Assembly (NCBI GenBank): GCA_964578885.1
Contig: CAZOEO010000012.1
Span: forward strand, 19,677 to 83,676
Length of the DNA: 64,000 bases
Direction: 5' to 3'
Source: CAZRHR01 sp964578885
GTDB lineage: Bacteria > Bacteroidota > Bacteroidia > CAIKAF01
Each line of letters begins with the position of its first letter. Positions within the stretch are counted from its first letter, which is position 1. The position numbers and the translations under genes are program-made. Below the pieces are notes generated by a model. The model did not search any database and was not told the DNA's origin. It saw only the letters and a list, made by a program, of their open reading frames with translations. Shown here one piece after another: positions 52,346-60,914 of the stretch.

Positions 52346-52921
52346 TCACGTCCACTTAAAACTTTTTCGGTGGTAGGGACTCGCTCCAAACTCCCGTAGG
52401 GCCGCACGGTGCGCTTCCGTTGGATAGCCTTTGTTCTGTTGCCAGCCGTATTGCGGATGTTCCAGGTGCAAGGTATGCATCAAATCGTCTCGGTGGGTTT
52501 TGGCTAAAATGGAAGCTGCGGCAATATGCAGAAATCGCGCATCTCCTTTAATTTCACAACGATGCGGAGTAAAACCATACGGAACAAACCGATTTCCATC
52601 TACTGCAATGAATTCCGCCGCCGGCACCAGTCCATCCAGGGCTTTATGCATCGCCCAAATGGACGCTTTTAGAATGTTTAATCGGTCGATGTCTTCGGGC
52701 CAAACATGCGCCACCTGCCATCCAATGGCATGTTCCTCAATGTAGACCCTCAAGGTCTTGCGCATGTTTTCAGAAACTTGTTTGGAGTCGGTTAAACCGG
52801 AAAGCTGAAAACCTTCTGGTAAAATTACGGCCGCAGCGGTTACGGGACCAGCCAAACAACCGCGTCCTGCTTCATCACATCCTGCCTCATACCGAAAGGC
52901 CGAAACTTTTGCCTGTAACAC
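52346..52921 (-). CDS. rnhB: Ribonuclease HII
   Basis: Cleaves RNA in RNA-DNA hybrids and misincorporated ribonucleotides. About 191 residues from a GTG at 52921. The catalytic acids are the DE pair in GCDEAGRG, then an Asp in AVDGNRF and one in KGDARF; the HPQYGWQQNKGYPT segment is typical. A frame reaching a TTG at 52942 is rejected because a -7 box (52940-52947) covers that codon. Divergent from the FkbM gene, with the two promoters back-to-back. Confidence 0.95.
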   Translation of the reverse strand: MLQAKVSAFRYEAGCDEAGRGCLAGPVTAAAVILPEGFQLSGLTDSKQVSENMRKTLRVYIEEHAIGWQVAHVWPEDIDRLNILKASIWAMHKALDGLVPAAEFIAVDGNRFVPYGFTPHRCEIKGDARFLHIAAASILAKTHRDDLMHTLHLEHPQYGWQQNKGYPTEAHRAALREFGASPYHRKSFKWT

Positions 52922-52938
52922 CTGAATCCTTACTTTTG
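52907..52938 (+). promoter_or_regulatory. Promoter of the FkbM methyltransferase
   Basis: -33 TTTTG at 52907-52911 and a perfect -7 TACTTTTG at 52931-52938, 19 bases apart. It lies within the rnhB 5' end. Confidence 0.6.
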
Positions 52939-52939
52939 A

Positions 52940-52947
52940 CAAAACTA
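52940..52947 (-). promoter_or_regulatory. -7 promoter element for rnhB
   Basis: Minus-strand TAGTTTTG, exact TAnnTTTG, one base from the plus-strand -7 box. Polymerases at the two boxes could not bind at once. Confidence 0.55.
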
Positions 52948-52956
52948 CAACTCCTT

Positions 52957-53700
52957 TTGAAAAAGAAATTATTTTCTCTTTTGCCGCCCTTTCTGAAGCA
53001 ACAGCTGAAACGGGCTTATTATTTTAAAAAGTTTTCGCAAGCCCAATGGAATCAGGAACCGGAACTGGGTTTTCTCAAAACCATGATTTCCGCCGGCGAT
53101 GTGGTCCTGGATGTGGGCGCCAATTATGGACTTTACACCCGCTTTCTGGCAGAATTGGTGGGTAAAAACGGCTTGGTGATGTCGCTGGAACCTGTTCCGG
53201 AAACCCATGATACCGTCTTATACAATGTAAAAAAGGCGCAGTTATCTCAGGTGAAAGTGATGCCATTGGCCGCTTCGAATCAAAATGGTGAAGCCGTGGT
53301 ATTTATTCCCACCTGGGAAGATGGCTCCGATAATTTCTACGAAGCAAGCTTGCAGCCATCTTCTTCCACCCGGGGGCGAAGCCTGAAAATCCAAACCACC
53401 AGGTTGGACGATTTGTGCAAGGATTTTACCCGATTAGATTTTATCAAATTGGATGTAGAAGGTCACGAACCGGAAGCCCTGGCCGGTGCGAAAAATCTGA
53501 TTCAGCAGTTCCGGCCCGCCATGCTGATAGAAATCAACGATGATTTTCACGAGGGTTCTACCGGAGCCAAAGTGCGACAATTACTAATGGAAATGCAATA
53601 TGACATGTTTGCGCTTCAGGCAGGCAAATTGGTGTCCGTCCAGGGAAAGGGACACGGGGTGAATTATTGGTTTTTGCCTCGTGAAAAAGTGAAATCTTAA
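52957..53700 (+). CDS. FkbM-family methyltransferase
   Basis: About 247 residues from a TTG at 52957. SAM-dependent methyltransferase of the FkbM family: SAM-binding motif VVLDVGANYGLYTRFLAE, acidic loop SLEPVPE, and the C-terminal FIKLDVEGHEPEALAGA signature. FkbM enzymes methylate sugars or natural product groups; the substrate is not known. The next gene is a convergent glycosyltransferase, whose stop overlaps this one within one TTAA. A longer frame from a TTG at 52909 is rejected because the promoter lies inside it. Confidence 0.88.
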   Translation: MKKKLFSLLPPFLKQQLKRAYYFKKFSQAQWNQEPELGFLKTMISAGDVVLDVGANYGLYTRFLAELVGKNGLVMSLEPVPETHDTVLYNVKKAQLSQVKVMPLAASNQNGEAVVFIPTWEDGSDNFYEASLQPSSSTRGRSLKIQTTRLDDLCKDFTRLDFIKLDVEGHEPEALAGAKNLIQQFRPAMLIEINDDFHEGSTGAKVRQLLMEMQYDMFALQAGKLVSVQGKGHGVNYWFLPREKVKS

Positions 53701-54827
53701 GCTTCTACCGCCTTTAGAATGCTGTGGTACACACCTTCCGCTGTTTTTTCCCATTGAAATTCGGACGCTCTTTGTTTCCCTTTTTCAATCATTTGGCGTC
53801 TTATGTCCTCTGAAACAGCGAGATTTTTCATGGCATTCACCATGTCTTGCGTATCGTTTGCATCGGCTAAAAGAGCCGCATCACCCGCAATTTCCGGCAT
53901 GGCGGAAGTTTTTCCCGTAATCACCGGTGTGCCGCATTGCATGGCTTCGATAATAGGAAGTCCAAAACCTTCAAATAAACTCACGTACATCAATGCTGTA
54001 GCTCCGGAAAGTAAGGCATTTACTTCGCTTCTTTTCGGCAAACGTCCTAAAAATCGAATGGAGGAGGCGTGGGGCAGCGTTTTTACCGTTTCAAACAATG
54101 GTTGGCTTTCTTTATAAGGGCTGCCGGCAATGATAAATTCATGTGGTAAACCCGTTTGGGATTTGAAGGCATCAAATGCTTTCACCATGCCAATCAGATT
54201 TTTTCGGGGATACAAGCCACCTACAAAAGCAAAATAGGGCTGTTGTATGCCGTGTTTCTTTTGGAATACCTGCATTTCGGATGGTGAAGAAGGCTGAACA
54301 GCTGCACTGACACCATTATATACCACGTCCATTTTATCCGTTGAAATGCCATACGTGGCGACCAAATCTTGTCGCGTGAAATCGGAAATGGCCACAATAC
54401 GATTGGCCCGACGTGCATATTTCGGGAAAAAGGTATGATAGAACCAGCGATCGAGTTTTCCGAAAAGTGCTGGAAAATGTTCAAAATTCAAATCGTGAAT
54501 CACCGGAACCTGGGGTAAATTTGCACCCAGCGCCAGATAACCATCCGGAGAAAAAAAGACATCGGCTTTATGCTTTTTCAGCACTTTGGGTAAAACCACA
54601 TGGAACCAGATGTAGTAAAGAAAAGGATGTCGGGCTGGAGGGCCATAGACCAAAGGCGTTACGTTTGGGCCATAAATGCTGGAAGAAGGAAAGGGTCGGT
54701 CGAATAAGAATAAAAATTCCTCCTGGGGATATTGCTTCACTAATCTGGAAACCACCTCGTGCGCATACACGCCTAGTCCTTCTTTTCGGGTGTGGGTCAA
54801 TAACCTGGCATTAATGGCGATACGCAT
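53697..54827 (-). CDS. Glycosyltransferase family 4 (GT-B)
   Basis: 376 residues. GT-B glycosyltransferase of the GT4 type: N-terminal acceptor domain (INARLLTHTRKEGLGVYAHEV, HDLNFEHFP), and a C-terminal donor domain with FVGGLYPRKNL and the E-x7-E motif in SLFEGFGLPIIEAMQCGTPVI. Uses a nucleotide-sugar donor for cell-surface glycan synthesis. A variant -7 box (TATCTTGG, 54864-54871, minus) lies upstream. Not in an evident glycan cluster; its only neighbour of related type is the FkbM gene. Confidence 0.92.
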   Translation of the reverse strand: MRIAINARLLTHTRKEGLGVYAHEVVSRLVKQYPQEEFLFLFDRPFPSSSIYGPNVTPLVYGPPARHPFLYYIWFHVVLPKVLKKHKADVFFSPDGYLALGANLPQVPVIHDLNFEHFPALFGKLDRWFYHTFFPKYARRANRIVAISDFTRQDLVATYGISTDKMDVVYNGVSAAVQPSSPSEMQVFQKKHGIQQPYFAFVGGLYPRKNLIGMVKAFDAFKSQTGLPHEFIIAGSPYKESQPLFETVKTLPHASSIRFLGRLPKRSEVNALLSGATALMYVSLFEGFGLPIIEAMQCGTPVITGKTSAMPEIAGDAALLADANDTQDMVNAMKNLAVSEDIRRQMIEKGKQRASEFQWEKTAEGVYHSILKAVEA

Positions 54828-55473
54828 GTTGAACTGTCAATTTATCGGCCTTGAGGTGGCGTGCCAAGATACGAAGCTTTACGGTGTGGAAGATGAGTTC
54901 GGTTCCATAAGTCGCCGCATCATGGGCATTGGGATATCTGTAAACAGAAAAATTGGCCGAATTTTAAAATCTATATTTTATGTAAAATATTGATTATAAT
55001 AAGTTTGTGAAAATTGAATGAATGGCCTTAAAACCCCTTATTCCTTTTTCTCCAATAAAAGCTCAGGGAATCGAAAAATACCATTGTATGAACAGAGCTG
55101 GTCTTCTGATTCTGAGTAAAGATGGCGTTTCTGACTTTTGGGAGGTCAAAAAAGTGTTTGATTGTGCGGTCTTTGTCTTTATAGCGTTGTTCTTGGTGAA
55201 AGAGCATCGGTCGTTTCCGCGAGGACGTCCGGCATAGCACTTGGTTTGATGAGAGATGTTCGTTCTTTTGCATTTACCCAAGCCCCGGAGTCCGTATTCA
55301 GCCAAAATGGCAAGAAAGTAGAATTGGCAGATGGCTCACTTTTAGGATGAACTCCATAGTTGGATGCTTTTATAAATCAGATGATTATAGTGAAAAGTTT
55401 GGGTTAAGCCATTCGTTCAAAACCCTCGGCAACCAAAGAATAGGAATAATTTTTGCTACCTTGCTGCCCTGTA
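54828..55473. other. Long gap without a supportable gene
   Basis: About 640 bases between the glycosyltransferase and the LysM gene. It contains short frames on both strands, none longer than 81 codons, and none with a recognisable domain, signal peptide or repeat. No tRNA or obvious structured RNA was seen. A variant -7 box at the left end belongs to the glycosyltransferase. The rest may be decayed sequence. Confidence 0.4.
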
Positions 55474-57120
55474 ATGAAAGGTAAATTATTCGCATATCTG
55501 GTTTGTTTATCGGGGATTTTAAATTTCGCACCTGGTGTGAAAGGACAATCTACCCCTACGCGTGTGGTAAACGGTCGTACTTTTTGGGTACATATCGTGG
55601 GTCCGAAAGAAACACTGTACGGAATCAGCAGAAAGTACCAAGTTTCTGTAGATACCTTGTATGCGTTGAATCCGGGCGCTACCTTGGTGATTCGTCCGGA
55701 TCAGGAGATTTTAATTCCCGTGCCGAAACAAGCTGGCGTAGCTGGTCCGCCTCGTCCTGCTTCTTCACCCGGAAAAACCCATGTGGTGGTGGCCGGTGAA
55801 ACGCTGTATGGTTTGGCCAGAAAATATCAAACCACGGAAGTGGCTATTCGACAATTAAATCCCACTATTGGCGATTATGTAAAAGTGGGTGATGTGTTAC
55901 AAATTCCTGTTAATCAAGGTTCTGTGACCCAAGGTCAGCCTACTGCTGCTCCTGTAGTCGAGCGTCCACAGTCCACGTCTACCCAAACATTGCCGGTGGT
56001 GAGACCTCCGGTGGAGCCAGCCGCCAGTTCGCCTGGTTCAGTCGGATCGTCGGAGTTGGCTACCCAAGATTGTGGAGAAACGTTTTCATGGCGTCGTCCC
56101 ATGAAAGTGGTGTTGCTGTTGCCCTTCCCGGAAGGAAATGAAGGAGAAATTAAGTTGGCCACAGAGTTTTATGCAGGCTTTAAAACGGCGGCCGATTATT
56201 TTTCTGAGCAAGGTTTGGAGATTCACTTATCTGTTTGGAATACAGGAGGAAGTCAGGATGAAACCCCAACCAGGAACCTGATTAAATCCGGCCGATTAGA
56301 AGGTGCGGATTTGGTGGTGGGGCCGCTTTATCCCACTTCGCTGGCGTTGGTTTCGTCTTACGCGCAAACGCATCACATTCCTGTTGTGACACCATTTTCA
56401 CGTAGTGCAACCTTGATGGATGCGGCCAGGGGCGTCATTAAGCTAACTCCTTCGCGTTCATGGGTGATTCAAAGAACGGTTCGATATTTTCAGCGAAATA
56501 ATCCACAAGCTCAATTGATTCTGATAGATGGACAAACCCGGAAAGACAGTCTTTTAGTTGCGCAGTACAAAACCCATTTAGATGCGTTGGGAGCGGGAAA
56601 ATATCAGAAAACCACCCCTGGTGGAGTGGCTTCCTTGTTAAAATCCGGACAACAGTATATTTTGTTTTTTCCCACAACCCGGGAAATTGCAGCCAAAGAG
56701 TTGATGATGAAGCTAAATGGTTTGCGAAATACCTATTCACTTACCTTGGTGGGCACCGAAGAATGGTTGGAATTTAGCACTGTGGAAGTGGATTATTACG
56801 AGAATTTGCAACTTCATTTACCCGTAGCCTATCAATTTCATCCTGAAGACAGCGCGTTTCTGGATTTTAGAAAGCAGTATCGTTTGCAATTTGGAGGGGA
56901 GCCAGGTTTAGCTTCTCACCGGGGCTATGAGGTCGGAATGTATTTTCTTTACCACCTTCAACGAACCGGTTCCGCATTTCCAACTTGTACTTTTTCACAA
57001 ATTCCGACATTGGGAGGGCAATTTTTTCAATTTGCAGGAAATAAAAATGATGGTTTTGAAAACCAATCTTGCCGAATGATGGTGTTTAAAAACTATCAAT
57101 ATCAGTTGGTAGTTTTTTAG
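55474..57120 (+). CDS. LysM and periplasmic-binding (type 1) fusion protein
   Basis: 548 residues from the ATG at 55474. Signal peptide (about 1-25, ending GVKGQ), two LysM peptidoglycan-binding domains (about 37-83: HIVGPKETLYGISRKYQVS; and about 100-147: HVVVAGETLYGLARKYQTT), a Pro/Thr/Val-rich linker (about 148-190), and a Leu/Ile/Val-type periplasmic binding fold (about 195-548, VVLLLPFPEG, ADLVVGPLYPTSLALVSSYAQ, VVTPFSRSATLMD). No transporter genes are adjacent, so it probably binds a ligand at the cell wall rather than feeding an ABC importer. Confidence 0.88.
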   Translation: MKGKLFAYLVCLSGILNFAPGVKGQSTPTRVVNGRTFWVHIVGPKETLYGISRKYQVSVDTLYALNPGATLVIRPDQEILIPVPKQAGVAGPPRPASSPGKTHVVVAGETLYGLARKYQTTEVAIRQLNPTIGDYVKVGDVLQIPVNQGSVTQGQPTAAPVVERPQSTSTQTLPVVRPPVEPAASSPGSVGSSELATQDCGETFSWRRPMKVVLLLPFPEGNEGEIKLATEFYAGFKTAADYFSEQGLEIHLSVWNTGGSQDETPTRNLIKSGRLEGADLVVGPLYPTSLALVSSYAQTHHIPVVTPFSRSATLMDAARGVIKLTPSRSWVIQRTVRYFQRNNPQAQLILIDGQTRKDSLLVAQYKTHLDALGAGKYQKTTPGGVASLLKSGQQYILFFPTTREIAAKELMMKLNGLRNTYSLTLVGTEEWLEFSTVEVDYYENLQLHLPVAYQFHPEDSAFLDFRKQYRLQFGGEPGLASHRGYEVGMYFLYHLQRTGSAFPTCTFSQIPTLGGQFFQFAGNKNDGFENQSCRMMVFKNYQYQLVVF

Positions 57121-57147
57121 CAAAGTCTTCATTTAGTGAAAACTTTG
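57121..57147 (+). terminator. Hairpin directly after the LysM gene
   Basis: CAAAGT/ACTTTG arms (57121-57126 and 57142-57147) extended by TTCA/TGAA inside, starting on the base after the stop. No T-run follows, so termination is uncertain. Confidence 0.35.
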
Positions 57148-57193
57148 TCTAGAAAAATAATGAATGATTCATACGTGTATAATATAAATAGAC

Positions 57194-57201
57194 TATATTT
57201 G
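57194..57201 (+). promoter_or_regulatory. -7 promoter element for the PKD-repeat protein
   Basis: TATATTTG, exact TAnnTTTG, 32 bases before the ATG. No -33 TTG at standard spacing. Confidence 0.5.
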
Positions 57202-57233
57202 CGTATAGAAGGAAGGACTATATAAAAGCTTTT

Positions 57234-59933
57234 ATGGGTTATTCATATATGTTTAAAATGTTTTTTGGGAAAAAACAACTGCTCAGGCTGTTTCTTGTTT
57301 TAGGATTCAGTGTTGGTGTGCTTTCTGCCCAAAACCAAGGTAACTTAGTTCAGGTAAACAATTGTCCTAACCTGGACTTGTCTATGGGTAATTTTACCAA
57401 CTGGGTAGGTCGCACAGGAAGTTGTTGTCCCATTAACCTCCCTACAGTGGGTATAGTTAATGGAAGACACACGATCATGTCTCCTGGAAATGATCCAATT
57501 GTTCCTGCGCTTCCGCTTGTTCCTCCCGGCTATACGCGTTCTGCGCGTTTGGGAAATTCCGGAACAGGTGCGCAAGGAGAAGGGCTACGATATACTTACA
57601 ATGTGGCAAGCATCTCTGCCTTGTTCGAATACGTTTTTGCCGTGGTCTTAGAAGATCCAGGACACTCTGCTTCACAACAGCCACGTTTCGAATTACAGGT
57701 TCTAAATCAAAACAACCAACCTATTCCTTGTACATTTTATCAGGTAACAGCTGCGGGCAACATTCCCGGATTCCAAACATCAGGTGGTGTTCGTTGGAGA
57801 AACTGGACCAAAGTAGGGGTTGATTTAACGGGATATATTGGTCAGAACGTGACCATTGAGGCAAGGACGGGTGACTGTTCTCTGAGCGGCCACTACGGTT
57901 ATGGATATTTGGTGGGATCATGTTCACCATTGGTTATCTCTGTAGCCTATTGCATTGGGGATTCTGTAGCTACACTGATTGCTCCGAATGGTTTCTCAAA
58001 TTATCAATGGAGAATTCAGGGTAACCCAACTATTATTTCGACTCAACAATCACATATCATCAATAATCCAGCCAACGGTATTGTGTATGAATGTGTCGTT
58101 ACTTCTGTGATGGGTTGTTCTGCGACCCTTTCTGCCGTAGTAAACCCTGTGATTCCTTTCCCCGGATTCACCTACACCACAGGTTGTGGTAACACGGTCA
58201 ATTTTACCGATACTACTTTCGTTCAAAATGGTATTGCAGCCACATGGGTTTGGGATTTTGGCGATGGAAATACGTCTACTCAACAGAATCCAACCCACGT
58301 TTACGCTGCGCCCGGCACGTATAATGTAAAATTAAAAGCAGGAACTACAGTAGGTTGTCCTGATTCTGTCGTTATACCAGTAACCGTTGATGCTGATCCA
58401 GTGGCTCAGTTTGCTCCACCTACGCAATGTGGATTAACCGGAACTTACACTGATCAGAGCTTTGTGCCCAATGGACAAGGTAATATTACTGGTTGGCTTT
58501 GGAATTTTGGCGACGGAAATACTTCTACCCAACAGAGTCCTACGCATACTTACGCTCAATCAGGCCAGTATAATGTGTCTTTGACCGTAACTTCTTCCAA
58601 TGGATGTAACAATACCTTTACGGTGCCCCTGGCTACCAATGCCTATCCCAATGCAAACTTTACAGGTTCTACCGAGTGTCATTTGGATTCTACGGCATTT
58701 ACCGATCAATCTGTTGTACAATTGACCAATATTACAAACTGGCTATGGTTCTTTGGTGATGGAACTACTTCTACCCAACAGCATCCTAACCACGTTTATC
58801 AAGCGCCCGGAACGTACAACGTTACGTTGATTGCAGGTACGGCGGCCAATTGTACGGACACCATCACTCAGCAAATTACCGTGAAACCCAATCCACAACC
58901 TGCTTTCAATAGTACCCAGGTTTGTATTGGTTTGCCCACTACGTTCACGAATTTATCGAACATTTCATCTGGAATCATCAATGGTTATAATTGGGACTTT
59001 GGACATCCTGCAGTGCCTGCTAGCATCCAGGATAATCCAACAGTGCAGTATCCAACCTTTGGTACGTTCAATGTAACCCTCACCGCTACCAGTGATTTAA
59101 ACTGTGTTGGTTCTGTTACGCAACCTGTAAACATTTGGCCCAGACCAGACGTGAGTTTCAATGCAGGTCCGCTTGCAGGATGTGCACCAGTTTCTCCGCA
59201 GTTTAACAACACAACCACCATTGCCGCCGGGCAAGTAGTTACCTGGTTGTGGAATTTTGGAGATGGCGCTTTCTCTACTGTTATGAATCCTAATCACTTA
59301 TATCCTAATGCCGCCGGTACCTACTCCGTTACTTTGTTGGCAGTGAGCGATAGAGGTTGTGATAGTACCATTGTGATTCCTAACTACATCACGGTTTATC
59401 CACAGCCGGATGCAGAATTCGCTTACACTCCTCCGTTCCCAACGGTGCTGAAAACCAGAATTCAATTCGTGAATCAATCTATTCAGGGAGAAAGTTATGC
59501 TTGGGAATTTGGTGAAGGAAGTACATCCACTATTGCCAATCCAGTGTTTACTTATCCAATGGACACCGGTACTTATTACGTAACATTGGTAGCGTACAAT
59601 AGTTTTGGTTGTGCCGACACTGTTCAACATGCTTTGCGTATCGGACCCGATTACACCTTATTTATTCCGAATACCTTTACTCCCAATGCAGATGGATTTA
59701 ATGATCATTTCAAAGTGCACGGCATGGGCATTGTAGAGGTGACCATGGATATCTTCGACCGCTGGGGAGATAAAGTAGCATCATTGCAAAACCTTGAGCC
59801 CATGCAAAAAGGTTGGGATGGTACCAAGGACCGTGAGCCAGTGAAACAAGATGTGTATGTTTACAAAATCATGGCCCGGGATATCTTCGGGGAATGGCAC
59901 GAATACCATGGAAACATCAACCTAGTCCGGTAA
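57234..59933 (+). CDS. PKD-repeat surface protein with type B type IX secretion domain
   Basis: 899 residues. Signal peptide (about 10-33, ending VLSAQ), an N-terminal globular part (about 35-300), then six PKD domains (about 305-805), each with a WxWxFGDG core; three carry a near-identical NTSTQQ-type stretch. The C-terminal domain (about 810-899), IPNTFTPNADGFNDHFKV ... VYVYKIMARDIFGEWHEYHG, is the gliding-motility-associated (CHU_C-type) sorting domain used by the type IX secretion system. The product is most likely a cell-surface adhesin. Signal start could be any of three early ATGs. Confidence 0.93.
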   Translation: MGYSYMFKMFFGKKQLLRLFLVLGFSVGVLSAQNQGNLVQVNNCPNLDLSMGNFTNWVGRTGSCCPINLPTVGIVNGRHTIMSPGNDPIVPALPLVPPGYTRSARLGNSGTGAQGEGLRYTYNVASISALFEYVFAVVLEDPGHSASQQPRFELQVLNQNNQPIPCTFYQVTAAGNIPGFQTSGGVRWRNWTKVGVDLTGYIGQNVTIEARTGDCSLSGHYGYGYLVGSCSPLVISVAYCIGDSVATLIAPNGFSNYQWRIQGNPTIISTQQSHIINNPANGIVYECVVTSVMGCSATLSAVVNPVIPFPGFTYTTGCGNTVNFTDTTFVQNGIAATWVWDFGDGNTSTQQNPTHVYAAPGTYNVKLKAGTTVGCPDSVVIPVTVDADPVAQFAPPTQCGLTGTYTDQSFVPNGQGNITGWLWNFGDGNTSTQQSPTHTYAQSGQYNVSLTVTSSNGCNNTFTVPLATNAYPNANFTGSTECHLDSTAFTDQSVVQLTNITNWLWFFGDGTTSTQQHPNHVYQAPGTYNVTLIAGTAANCTDTITQQITVKPNPQPAFNSTQVCIGLPTTFTNLSNISSGIINGYNWDFGHPAVPASIQDNPTVQYPTFGTFNVTLTATSDLNCVGSVTQPVNIWPRPDVSFNAGPLAGCAPVSPQFNNTTTIAAGQVVTWLWNFGDGAFSTVMNPNHLYPNAAGTYSVTLLAVSDRGCDSTIVIPNYITVYPQPDAEFAYTPPFPTVLKTRIQFVNQSIQGESYAWEFGEGSTSTIANPVFTYPMDTGTYYVTLVAYNSFGCADTVQHALRIGPDYTLFIPNTFTPNADGFNDHFKVHGMGIVEVTMDIFDRWGDKVASLQNLEPMQKGWDGTKDREPVKQDVYVYKIMARDIFGEWHEYHGNINLVR

Positions 59934-59950
59934 TTCACTAAAGATTTTTA

Positions 59951-59975
59951 AAACCCCTCGGCAGAGGGGTTTTTT
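59951..59975 (+). terminator. Intrinsic terminator after the PKD protein
   Basis: Perfect six-bp GC-rich stem (CCCCTC/GAGGGG, 59954-59959 and 59964-59969), 4-base loop, flanking AAA/TTT pairs and a T-run (59970-59975), 17 bases after the stop. Confidence 0.9.
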
Positions 59976-59994
59976 CTTGTACATTCCCCTCGTT

Positions 59995-60666
59995 ATGCAA
60001 GTGCTATTCGTCCTAATTGGTTTGCATGTACTGATTTCGCTCATCGGATTTTCCAGTGAAACCTTTTTCAATCGTTTTGTTTTTAGGGTAGATGCCATCA
60101 TTTCCGGAAAACAATGGGAACGTTTGATTACATCAGGATTCCTTCATGTAGATGGGCAACATCTTTTTTTTAACATGTTTAGTTTGTTCCTGTTTGGAAA
60201 GGTCTTCTTGGAATACCATGCCGTGATGGCATTTCTAACCATTTATATGATTGGTTTGGTGGCCGGAAATCTACTTTCCCTTGGTTTGCATTGGCGAGCA
60301 CCATTTTACAAAGCCGCTGGTGCATCTGGTGGGGTAAGCGGATTGGTTTTTTCTACCATCCTTTTACATCCAGATATGGAACTGGCCTTTATTTTTCTAC
60401 CCATCTTCTTCCCCGGGTGGTTATTCGCCCTTGGATTTTTGTTTTATTCCTTTTATGGACTTCTTCGGGGAAAAGATCAAATTGGCCACGACGCCCATTT
60501 GGGAGGAACTGTAGCCGGTAGTATCACCACTTTTTTATGGTATCCACAAGAAGTTTTACAACAGATATGGTTGCTCCTTTTGGCCATTGGTCTGCCAACC
60601 GCTTTTTTACTGCTGCAATCTTACTGGAAACGCCGGAAACATTCAAATTTCCATGATTCGTTTTAA
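59995..60666 (+). CDS. Rhomboid-family intramembrane serine protease
   Basis: 223 residues from the ATG at 59995; an upstream in-frame TTG (59977) runs into the terminator. Six membrane helices. The catalytic dyad is Ser111 in AAGASGGVSG (GxSG) and His168 in GHDAHLGGTVAG. The helix-2 HLFFNMFSL motif is typical. Cleaves membrane protein substrates within the bilayer; targets unknown. No linked gene. Confidence 0.92.
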   Translation: MQVLFVLIGLHVLISLIGFSSETFFNRFVFRVDAIISGKQWERLITSGFLHVDGQHLFFNMFSLFLFGKVFLEYHAVMAFLTIYMIGLVAGNLLSLGLHWRAPFYKAAGASGGVSGLVFSTILLHPDMELAFIFLPIFFPGWLFALGFLFYSFYGLLRGKDQIGHDAHLGGTVAGSITTFLWYPQEVLQQIWLLLLAIGLPTAFLLLQSYWKRRKHSNFHDSF

Positions 60667-60705
60667 AAATAATACGATGTTAGCCCCATTTTTCATGCAT
60701 AATTC

Positions 60706-60743
60706 CTTTGGCCATGGCTTATTCCTTCCATGAACGGCCAAAG
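60706..60743. repeat. Inverted repeat downstream of rhomboid gene
   Basis: CTTTGGCC at 60706-60713 pairs perfectly with GGCCAAAG at 60736-60743, with an inner ATGG/CCAT pair. No T-run. It may fold at the 3' end of the rhomboid message. Confidence 0.45.
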
Positions 60744-60840
60744 CATGCGACTGGCCGATTCAAAATGGCATAAGAAAATGTTGAACAATCAAGCCTTTAA
60801 AATGGAAGTCATGAAGCACATTTCAAAGGAAGTGGAATAG
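60730..60840 (+). CDS. Small 36-residue open frame, possibly remnant
   Basis: A short frame from an ATG at 60730, ending at TAG 60838-60840, encodes a charged helical peptide (ADSKWHKKMLNNQAFK, MEVMKHISKEVE). The pattern resembles the C-terminal helix of longer Bacteroidota hypothetical proteins, so it may be a decayed tail. No function. Confidence 0.2.
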   Translation: MNGQSMRLADSKWHKKMLNNQAFKMEVMKHISKEVE

Positions 60841-60856
60841 TCTATTACAGGGAAAG

Positions 60857-60877
60857 AGAATTCTTTGAAGGAATTCT
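60857..60877. repeat. Inverted repeat near the end of trmN6
   Basis: AGAATTC at 60857-60863 and GAATTCT at 60871-60877, 7-base loop, between the convergent rhomboid and trmN6 genes. Possible weak terminator; no clear T-run. Confidence 0.35.
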
Positions 60878-60914
60878 TGCTGAATAATATTTTAAAATGA
60901 AGGCCTGAAAAGAC

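Noticed and set aside
55022..55350. Short frames in the gap before the LysM gene
   Set aside because: Frames on both strands are equally weak and none has a recognisable feature.
58240..59600. Repeated segments that might suggest a repeat array such as CRISPR
   Set aside because: They are in-frame PKD domains of one coding sequence, with unequal spacing and no palindromic repeat units.
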